DNA from: Nanobdellota archaeon
GTDB lineage: Archaea > Nanoarchaeota > Nanoarchaeia > Parvarchaeales > Parvarchaeaceae
Length of the DNA: 10,465 bases
Assembly: GCA_021852135.1 (NCBI GenBank)
Contig: JAJZOB010000031.1
Coordinates: forward strand, 1-10,465
Direction of reading: 5' to 3'
The first letter of the stretch is position 1; every line of letters starts with the position of its first letter. The position numbers and the translations under genes are program-made. Below the pieces are notes generated by a model that made no database searches, was not told where the DNA came from, and saw nothing but the letters and a program-made list of their open reading frames with translations. This document shows, one piece after another, positions 6,613-10,465 of the stretch.

Positions 6613-6916
6613 AGATTTGAAAAAACCAGAGAATAGCTGCAATGACATACACTGTCCTTATCACGGGCAATTAAAAGTTCACGGCAGAAGGTTTGAAGGA
6701 GTAGTTACTTCAGCAAAAGCCGATAAAACCGTTGCAGTAAGCTGGACAGTTTTCAGAAGGCTCGGAAAATACGACAGATATGTAAAGATAAGGAGCAGGG
6801 TGCTTGCCCATAACCCAGAATGCATATCAGCAAAATTAAATGATAAAGTAGTGATATATGAAACAAGACCAATAAGCAGGTGGAAAAGATTTGTAGTTGT
6901 GAGGAAATTGCAGTAA
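6602..6916 (+). CDS. rps17: 30S ribosomal protein S17 (uS17), archaeal type
   Basis: Primary small-subunit protein binding the 5' domain of 16S rRNA. The 104 residues include the archaeal N-terminal motif C13-N-D-I-H-C18-P-Y-H-G, then GRRFEGVVTSAKADKTVAVSW (28-48), KYDRYVKIRSRVLAHNPEC (56-74), and ETRPISRWKRFVVV near the end (87-100). The usual GD before the last strand is ND here. The ATG at 6602 overlaps the rnp1 end by 11 bases. The next ATG, at 6609, is in another frame, so this start is preferred. A GAGG (6588-6591) ten bases upstream may act as a weak ribosome-binding site. uL14 follows one base after the stop. Confidence 0.96.
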   Translation: MLYEDLKKPENSCNDIHCPYHGQLKVHGRRFEGVVTSAKADKTVAVSWTVFRRLGKYDRYVKIRSRVLAHNPECISAKLNDKVVIYETRPISRWKRFVVVRKLQ

Positions 6917-6917
6917 T

Positions 6918-7349
6918 ATGGGAACAGGAAGGAAGGGAGCTGGTTTAAAGGCCATAAGAGCTAAGATATCTAAATCAATAAATGTAGGAAGCTGGATAAT
7001 GGTAGCTGACAATTCTGGAGCAAAGATAGTAAAAGTGGTAAACATACGAAATTATCATGGTGTAAAGGATAGACAGCCGAAATGCGGAGTAGGAGATACA
7101 ATATTTGTCGTTGTAAAGAAAGGTTCACCAGATACGGTACATAAGAAGTTCCCAGCAGTAGTCGTAAGACAAAGAAAAGAATACAGAAGACATGATGGTA
7201 CAAGAGTTTCATTTGAAGATAATGCATGTGCAATAGTCAAGGACATAGACAAATACGAACCGCAGGGTACGATTATAAGGGGGCCAATAGCAAGGGAAAT
7301 CTCCATACGTTTCCCAAACATAACTAAAATAGCATCAAAGATTGTATGA
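6918..7349 (+). CDS. rpl14: 50S ribosomal protein L14 (uL14)
   Basis: Large-subunit protein at the subunit interface, near translation-factor and silencing-factor binding sites. It has 143 residues, slightly longer than the roughly 132 of methanogen L14 because of an N-terminal Gly/Lys-rich lead (1-16). Diagnostic motifs are VADNSGAKIVKVV (29-41, usually DNTGAK), GVGDTIFVVVKKG (57-69), AVVVRQRKEYRRHDG (80-94), FEDNACAIV (99-107) and the archaeal GTIIRGPIARE (117-127). The stop overlaps the uL24 start as ATGA, a common translational-coupling arrangement. No irregularities. Confidence 0.97.
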   Translation: MGTGRKGAGLKAIRAKISKSINVGSWIMVADNSGAKIVKVVNIRNYHGVKDRQPKCGVGDTIFVVVKKGSPDTVHKKFPAVVVRQRKEYRRHDGTRVSFEDNACAIVKDIDKYEPQGTIIRGPIAREISIRFPNITKIASKIV

Positions 7350-7738
7350 AAAATAACTTTAGCAGGCATTGGGTTTCGAGTACCTCTCCAAAGAAGCAGA
7401 GGAAATACAGGACAAATGCTCCTTTACACATAAAAAGAAAGATGCTTTCCGCCCACTTATCAAAGGAACTAAGGGCAAAATACAAGACAAGGAATGTACT
7501 GTTGAAAAAAGGAGACACTGTGCTTATTGCAAGAGGAAAGTTTAAGGGAAAGGAAGGAAAGATAGACAAAGTTTACACGAAACAGTTAAAAGTAAGTGTT
7601 GATTCAGCTAAGAACGTAACGAAAAAAGGAAACAAAGTTCCTTTTAAGATCAGGCCATCGGCTTTAATAATAACAGATCTTAATCTGTCCGATGCAAGGA
7701 GGTTAGAAAAGATAGAATCTTATGGCAAGACACGGTGA
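7346..7738 (+). CDS. rpl24: 50S ribosomal protein L24 (uL24), archaeal type
   Basis: Assembly-initiating large-subunit protein located near the tunnel exit. It has 130 residues. A basic N-terminal segment typical of the archaeal/eukaryotic L26 type (PKKQRKYRTNAPLHIKRKM, 15-33) precedes a KOW motif at about 52-80 (LLKKGDTVLIARGKFKGKEG and KIDKV). The C-terminal part has IRPSALIITDLNLSDARRLE, matching the usual H/RPSNV.I..L.L.D..R. It starts inside the uL14 stop (ATGA) and runs 17 bases into eS4, so it is expressed with its neighbours. Confidence 0.96.
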   Translation: MKNNFSRHWVSSTSPKKQRKYRTNAPLHIKRKMLSAHLSKELRAKYKTRNVLLKKGDTVLIARGKFKGKEGKIDKVYTKQLKVSVDSAKNVTKKGNKVPFKIRPSALIITDLNLSDARRLEKIESYGKTR

Positions 7739-8384
7739 ATCGAAACATTTTAAGAGAAGTGCAGTTACTAATTCTTTAGTTATACCTAGGAAGAAATATA
7801 AGTATTATGTCAAGCCGTTGCCTGGAAAACACAGTAACAAAGATGGTGTTTCATTGCTTGGCTTTTTGAGAGATGTAGTTAAAATAGCGGGAAATGCAAG
7901 AGAAGCTAGGTACCTTATAAAAGCCGGTTTTGTTTCTGTTGACGGCAAAAAGATAAAGGAAGAAAAGTACGTTGTAGGTTTCTCAGACGTTGTAAACGTG
8001 AAAGATGATTATTTCTTGGTATGGCTGAACGAAAGGGGAAAGATAATATCAGTGAAACAAGATGGAAATGTAGACAGTAAAAAGGTAAAGGTAATGTCAA
8101 AGCACAAAGGAAAGGGCTCAAAGGACATACTTTTTACGAGCGATGCAAGGAACATCGTGTCTGAAAAGACGGACGTGCAGATAAATGATTCTGTAATACT
8201 GGATTTCTCCACTGGTAAAATAAAGGACAAAATACCTTTTGAGCAAGGCAGAGATGTAATAGTTTTTAACGGTAAAAACGCCGGAAGGAAAGGAAAGATA
8301 AAGGAAATTGACGGTTATTCGGTTTTGGTTTCAGGAAAAGACGGTGAATTTGTTTCATCGATTAAATCCTGCATGGCATTGTAA
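7722..8384 (+). CDS. rps4e: 30S ribosomal protein S4e (eS4)
   Basis: Small-subunit protein found only in archaea and eukaryotes, so it is a domain-level marker. The 220 residues have the usual three parts. First is an N-terminal tail, GESKHFKRSAV with IPRKKYKYYVKPLPGKHS (21-38). An S4-like RNA-binding domain follows (about 43-90: SLLGFLRDVVKIAGNAREARYLI, then VSVDGKKI and VGFSDVV). The central beta domain then leads into a KOW motif (about 173-205, GRDVIVFNGKNAGRKGKIKEI). The ATG overlaps the end of uL24 by 17 bases, the largest overlap in the cluster. A GGAGGT at 7698-7703 is 18 bases upstream, probably too far to act as a ribosome-binding site. uL5 follows one base after the stop. Confidence 0.96.
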   Translation: MARHGESKHFKRSAVTNSLVIPRKKYKYYVKPLPGKHSNKDGVSLLGFLRDVVKIAGNAREARYLIKAGFVSVDGKKIKEEKYVVGFSDVVNVKDDYFLVWLNERGKIISVKQDGNVDSKKVKVMSKHKGKGSKDILFTSDARNIVSEKTDVQINDSVILDFSTGKIKDKIPFEQGRDVIVFNGKNAGRKGKIKEIDGYSVLVSGKDGEFVSSIKSCMAL

Positions 8385-8385
8385 T

Positions 8386-8892
8386 ATGGAAAATAAAATG
8401 AGGGAGATTTTTGTTGAGAAGGTCACGTTGAACATAGGTGTAGGTGAGCCCGGAGAAAGGCTGGAAAAGATAAAGAGCCTGCTTGAGCAGATTTCAGGTT
8501 CAAAGGTAGTTAAGACGGAGACCAAAAAAAGGATACCTGAATGGGGGTTAAGGCCTGGCCTCGAAATAGGAGTAAAGACAACTTTAAGGAAACAAGCCGC
8601 AGAAGAAGTATTGAAAAGAATGTTTACTGCGATGGAAAATTCAGTAAAGGAATCCAATTTTGATGAAAAAGGCAATTTATCTTTTGGAATAAAAGAATAC
8701 ATACATATACCTGGAGCCAAGTACGATTATACAATCGGGATAGTTGGTCTTTCAGTCAATGTAACTTTGTCAAGAAGAGGATTCGGTATAACTAAAAAAA
8801 GGAACAAATCAAACATAGGCAAGTCGCATCTAATCAAAAAAGAAGAGGCAATGGAATTCATAAAGAATAAATACAATGTGAAGGTTATTTAA
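8386..8892 (+). CDS. rpl5: 50S ribosomal protein L5 (uL5)
   Basis: Large-subunit protein of the central protuberance that binds 5S rRNA and contacts the P-site tRNA. From the ATG at 8386 it has 168 residues, normal for archaea. Features are MREIFVEKVTLNIGVGEPGERL (5-26), the RIPEWGLRPGLEIGVKTTLR stretch (49-68), FDEKGNLSFGIKEYIHIPGAKYD (92-114), TLSRRGFGITKKR (127-139) and GKSHLIKKEEA (145-155). The start at 8386 is chosen because it lies one base after eS4 and gives ENKMREI, parallel to the NPMREI of relatives. ATG 8398 is a possible alternative. The frame is open further upstream to 8308, but that stretch lies inside eS4. Confidence 0.96.
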   Translation: MENKMREIFVEKVTLNIGVGEPGERLEKIKSLLEQISGSKVVKTETKKRIPEWGLRPGLEIGVKTTLRKQAAEEVLKRMFTAMENSVKESNFDEKGNLSFGIKEYIHIPGAKYDYTIGIVGLSVNVTLSRRGFGITKKRNKSNIGKSHLIKKEEAMEFIKNKYNVKVI

Positions 8893-8898
8893 AGAATC

Positions 8899-9135
8899 AT
8901 GGAAACCCAATTCGAAAAAATATTGAAGGTGCATTCAACCAATCCTGCAAAGAGAGCTAGATTTATCAAATTCAACAAGCATAAGATGCAACCGCATGAC
9001 AGACGTGCACATCTATGCATAAGATGCAACAGGGCAGAGGGCCACATAAAGATACATGGTCTTAATTACTGCAGACAGTGCTTCAGAGAGGTCGCTCCGG
9101 ATCTCGGATTCAAAAAATACGGAAAGGAGGCATAA
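8899..9135 (+). CDS. rps14: 30S ribosomal protein S14 (uS14), zinc-ribbon type
   Basis: Small-subunit head protein. The zinc-binding set is C40-I-R-C43 and C58-R-Q-C61, embedded in [21 protein letters not shown] and ending in GFKKYG, as in archaeal S14. At 78 residues it exceeds the roughly 50-57 usual in archaea because of about 20 additional basic residues at the N-terminus ([19 protein letters not shown] region). The start at 8899 lies six bases after uL5 and fits the dense operon. The ATG at 8986 would give a 49-residue protein of more conventional length but would leave a 93-base gap, so I prefer the longer form with moderate certainty. Confidence 0.93.
   Translation: METQFEKILKVHSTNPAKRARFIKFNKHKMQPHDRRAHLCIRCNRAEGHIKIHGLNYCRQCFREVAPDLGFKKYGKEA
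9126..9130 (+). promoter_or_regulatory. Shine-Dalgarno sequence GGAGG for uS8
   Basis: GGAGG stands seven bases before the ATG at 9138 and overlaps the last codons of uS14. It fixes the uS8 start at 9138 rather than at the upstream in-frame start at 9078. It is one of the few well-placed ribosome-binding sites in the cluster. Confidence 0.75.
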
Positions 9136-9137
9136 TT

Positions 9138-9524
9138 ATGGTAGATTCACTTTCGACTATATTCAATACTATAAACGTTGCAAGAAAAGTTGGTAAGAAA
9201 TCTTGTGTGGTAAGCCCAAACAGCAAGCTTTTAATCAACCTTTTGGAGCTTATAAAAAAGGCGGGATACATTGACAATTATGAGATAATAAACGATGTGA
9301 GGGGCGGATTTGTAAAAATAGATATAAACGAGCATTTAAATGAGTGCAAAGCCATCAGGCCTAGAATACCAATAAAAGCGGGAGATATTGTAAAATATGA
9401 AAAGAGATATTTGCCTGCCTTGGGTTTCGGTTTAATACTTTTGTCTACAAATAAAGGAGTGATTACAAATGAAGAGGCAAAACAACTAATGATAGGAGGT
9501 AGTCTTTTAGCTTATGTCTACTAA
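9138..9524 (+). CDS. rps8: 30S ribosomal protein S8 (uS8)
   Basis: Primary rRNA-binding protein of the small-subunit platform, contacting 16S rRNA helix 21. It has 128 residues from the ATG at 9138, matching the archaeal norm of about 130. The N-terminal DSLSTIFNTINVARKVGKKSC corresponds to the D.L...L..I.NAE..GK..C pattern. The centre shows GYIDNYEIINDVRGGFVKI, then IKPRIPIK-like IRPRIPIK, RYLPALGFGLILLSTNKGVITNEEA, and the strictly archaeal ending GGSLLAYVY (120-128). The start is supported by a good GGAGG and lies two bases after uS14. The end overlaps uL6 by 11 bases. Confidence 0.97.
   Translation: MVDSLSTIFNTINVARKVGKKSCVVSPNSKLLINLLELIKKAGYIDNYEIINDVRGGFVKIDINEHLNECKAIRPRIPIKAGDIVKYEKRYLPALGFGLILLSTNKGVITNEEAKQLMIGGSLLAYVY
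9495..9500 (+). promoter_or_regulatory. Shine-Dalgarno-like GGAGGT before uL6
   Basis: GGAGGT inside the end of uS8 lies 13 bases before the uL6 ATG at 9514. This is somewhat further than the usual 5-9 bases, but no nearer in-frame start exists, so it may still assist initiation. Confidence 0.45.
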
Positions 9525-10035
9525 ATTTAAAGTTGATCTTTCAGGCTCAAATGTGGAGCTTAATGGGAACAACATAATTGTTAAAGGAAAGGAAGGGGAA
9601 CTGCACACTGAAATAGTACACCCTTTTCTGAAAGTCGAAAAGAAGGATAATGTCCTTTTCATTGAAGCGGAAAAGGACAATAAGTTTCAGAAGTCAATTG
9701 CAGGTACATTGGCAGCAAATGTTAGAAATATGATAAAAGGCGTAAGCGAAAAATACACAGCAGAACTGGAGCTTGTTTACATGCATTTCCCAGCTTCTTT
9801 AAAGCTCAATGGAAACAAAATATTAGTAGAGAATTTTGTAGGAGAAAGAAAGCCCAGAGAAATAGAGATACCAGAGGGATTAAAGGCAGAAGTAAAAGGC
9901 AATAAAATAGTCATATCTGGAATAGACAAATACAAAGTAGGACAGTTAGCCGGTACAATAGAGTCTAAAATACAGATCAAAAACAAAGATAGGAGGGTCT
10001 TTAAGGACGGGATATTTATAACTAAAAAACCTTGA
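9514..10035 (+). CDS. rpl6: 50S ribosomal protein L6 (uL6), archaeal type
   Basis: Large-subunit protein near the factor-binding site and sarcin-ricin loop. The 173 residues (archaeal norm about 180) form two similar alpha/beta domains. The first begins KVDLSGSNVELNGNNIIVKGKEGEL and includes KSIAGTLAANVRNMIKGV (61-78). The second begins near YMHFPASLKLNGNKILVENFVGERKPREIEIP and ends GIDKYKVGQLAGTIESKI, then KDRRVFKDGIFITKKP. The ending is the archaeal/eukaryotic form (DRRVFQDGIY-like). It starts 11 bases inside uS8 and ends two bases before eL32. No disruption. Confidence 0.96.
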   Translation: MSTKFKVDLSGSNVELNGNNIIVKGKEGELHTEIVHPFLKVEKKDNVLFIEAEKDNKFQKSIAGTLAANVRNMIKGVSEKYTAELELVYMHFPASLKLNGNKILVENFVGERKPREIEIPEGLKAEVKGNKIVISGIDKYKVGQLAGTIESKIQIKNKDRRVFKDGIFITKKP

Positions 10036-10037
10036 TT

Positions 10038-10388
10038 ATGGAATTCACAAAACACGATGCTAAAAAGCTTAAAAGAGTTGGAAGCTCTTGGAGAAAGCCG
10101 ACTGGCAAGAAAAACAAGACAAAGGTAGGCAAGAAAGGACATAAGAAAATGCCTTCAAAAGGTTTCATGTCCCCCGCTTCAAAGAGAGGGAAGATAGCCG
10201 GCAAAATACCTGTAAGGGTATTCAACCTAAAAGACGTTGAAAAACTAAATGATGCAAACATCGCTGTAATCGGAAAAGCAGTTGGGGCATTAAAGAGAAA
10301 ATTAATATATGAGAAATGCAAGGAAAAGAAGATAATGGTGATAAATTATGCAGGGGAAACTGAAGACGCAAAGAAGAATAGCCAGTGA
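10038..10388 (+). CDS. rpl32e: 50S ribosomal protein L32e (eL32)
   Basis: Large-subunit protein present only in archaea and eukaryotes. It has 116 residues from the ATG at 10038, two bases after uL6; the TTG at 10032 overlaps the uL6 stop and is less likely. Family features are KHDAKKLKRVGSSWRKPTGKKNKTK (5-29), HKKMPSKGFMSPASKRG (35-51), GKIPVRVFNLKDVEKL (55-70), AVIGKAVGALKRKLIYEKCKEKKIMVIN (76-103) and a short acidic/basic tail. The conserved domain is complete. The TGA stop (10386-10388) straddles the start of the inverted 79-base copy (10387). The last codons are therefore close to a probable artefact junction, though TGATG could be a genuine stop/start overlap with the next gene, expected to be eL19. 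Confidence 0.9.
   Translation: MEFTKHDAKKLKRVGSSWRKPTGKKNKTKVGKKGHKKMPSKGFMSPASKRGKIAGKIPVRVFNLKDVEKLNDANIAVIGKAVGALKRKLIYEKCKEKKIMVINYAGETEDAKKNSQ
10184..10262 (+). repeat. Inverted repeat, left arm (inside eL32)
   Basis: These 79 bases are the exact reverse complement of 10387-10465 when read base by base. This arm is the genuine coding copy, encoding roughly the segment from KRGKIAGKIPVRV to NDANI. Confidence 0.95.
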
Positions 10389-10465
10389 TGTTTGCATCAT
10401 TTAGTTTTTCAACGTCTTTTAGGTTGAATACCCTTACAGGTATTTTGCCGGCTATCTTCCCTCTC
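10387..10465 (-). repeat. Inverted repeat, right arm (terminal fold-back)
   Basis: This is a perfect reverse-complement copy of 10184-10262 that runs to the last base of the window, with a 124-base spacer between the arms. A fold-back of a conserved gene at a sequence end is typical of multiple-displacement-amplification chimeras or assembly errors. Short homology (GATG at 10387-10390, plus a nearby CAG) is seen at the junction. It should not be annotated as a minus-strand gene. Confidence 0.9.

Noticed and set aside
8308..8385. Upstream extension of uL5 by 26 codons
   Set aside because: The extension lies inside the eS4 coding region and does not match uL5 N-termini. The ATG at 8386 gives the expected MREI context.
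9078..9137. Upstream extension of uS8 by 20 codons
   Set aside because: It overlaps uS14 in another frame, and a GGAGG site points to the ATG at 9138, which gives the normal archaeal S8 length.
9777..10321. Two overlapping minus-strand open frames opposite uL6 and eL32
   Set aside because: They are antisense shadows of Lys-rich ribosomal genes with no family resemblance. Part of the second is also mirrored in the terminal fold-back, which makes it look duplicated.
10184..10465. The terminal inverted repeat as a biological element (transposon end or origin)
   Set aside because: One arm lies wholly within conserved eL32 coding sequence, the copies are identical, and the second copy ends exactly at the window edge. 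An artefact explains this better.

Overview
The window is archaeal DNA. It carries an archaeal-type ribosomal-protein operon (eS4 and eL32, the RNase P protein Rpp29, and archaeal forms of uL3, uL4, uL14 and uS17). Its TATA-like promoters sit directly in front of start codons. The AT-rich, AAA/ATA-heavy coding, the very tight gene packing, the broken canonical r-protein gene order and the large DUF2341/LamG surface protein together suggest a small-genome DPANN archaeon, perhaps of the Micrarchaeota/Parvarchaeota (ARMAN) group. That placement is inference; the assignment to Archaea is solid.

Region 1 (1-2834): the 3' part of a large secreted or surface protein, open at the left edge. It is built from two copies of a DUF2341-plus-beta-sandwich module. 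The second DUF2341 domain is split by a whole LamG (concanavalin-like) domain. Region 2 (2837-4206): a pyruvate kinase gene with its own TATA-like element, apparently giving a leaderless transcript. Region 3 (4207-4346): a 140-base intergenic stretch with a weak palindrome or terminator candidate and the likely promoter of the ribosomal cluster; it is the longest gene-free stretch in the window. Region 4 (4347-6350): uL3-uL4-uL23, spaced by 1-2 bases. Region 5 (6351-6402): a 52-base gap with a strong AT-rich promoter candidate. It lies where most archaea carry uL2, uS19, uL22, uS3 and uL29. Region 6 (6403-10388): rnp1 (short Rpp29)-uS17-uL14-uL24-eS4-uL5-uS14-uS8-uL6-eL32, in canonical euryarchaeal order with overlaps or gaps of only a few bases. 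Region 7 (10387-10465): a perfect 79-base inverted copy of the middle of the eL32 gene. This fold-back at the sequence end is best read as an amplification or assembly artefact.

The ribosomal genes form one or two transcription units encoding proteins of both subunits plus an RNase P subunit for tRNA 5' maturation. Pyruvate kinase makes ATP in lower glycolysis, and the first gene contributes to the cell exterior. All complete genes lie on the plus strand. No tRNA, rRNA, CRISPR array or transposase was seen. The points most worth a second look are the nested LamG-in-DUF2341 architecture, the loss of the conserved tryptophan at the tip of the uL3 central loop, the excised uL2-uL29 block replaced by a promoter, and the terminal fold-back.
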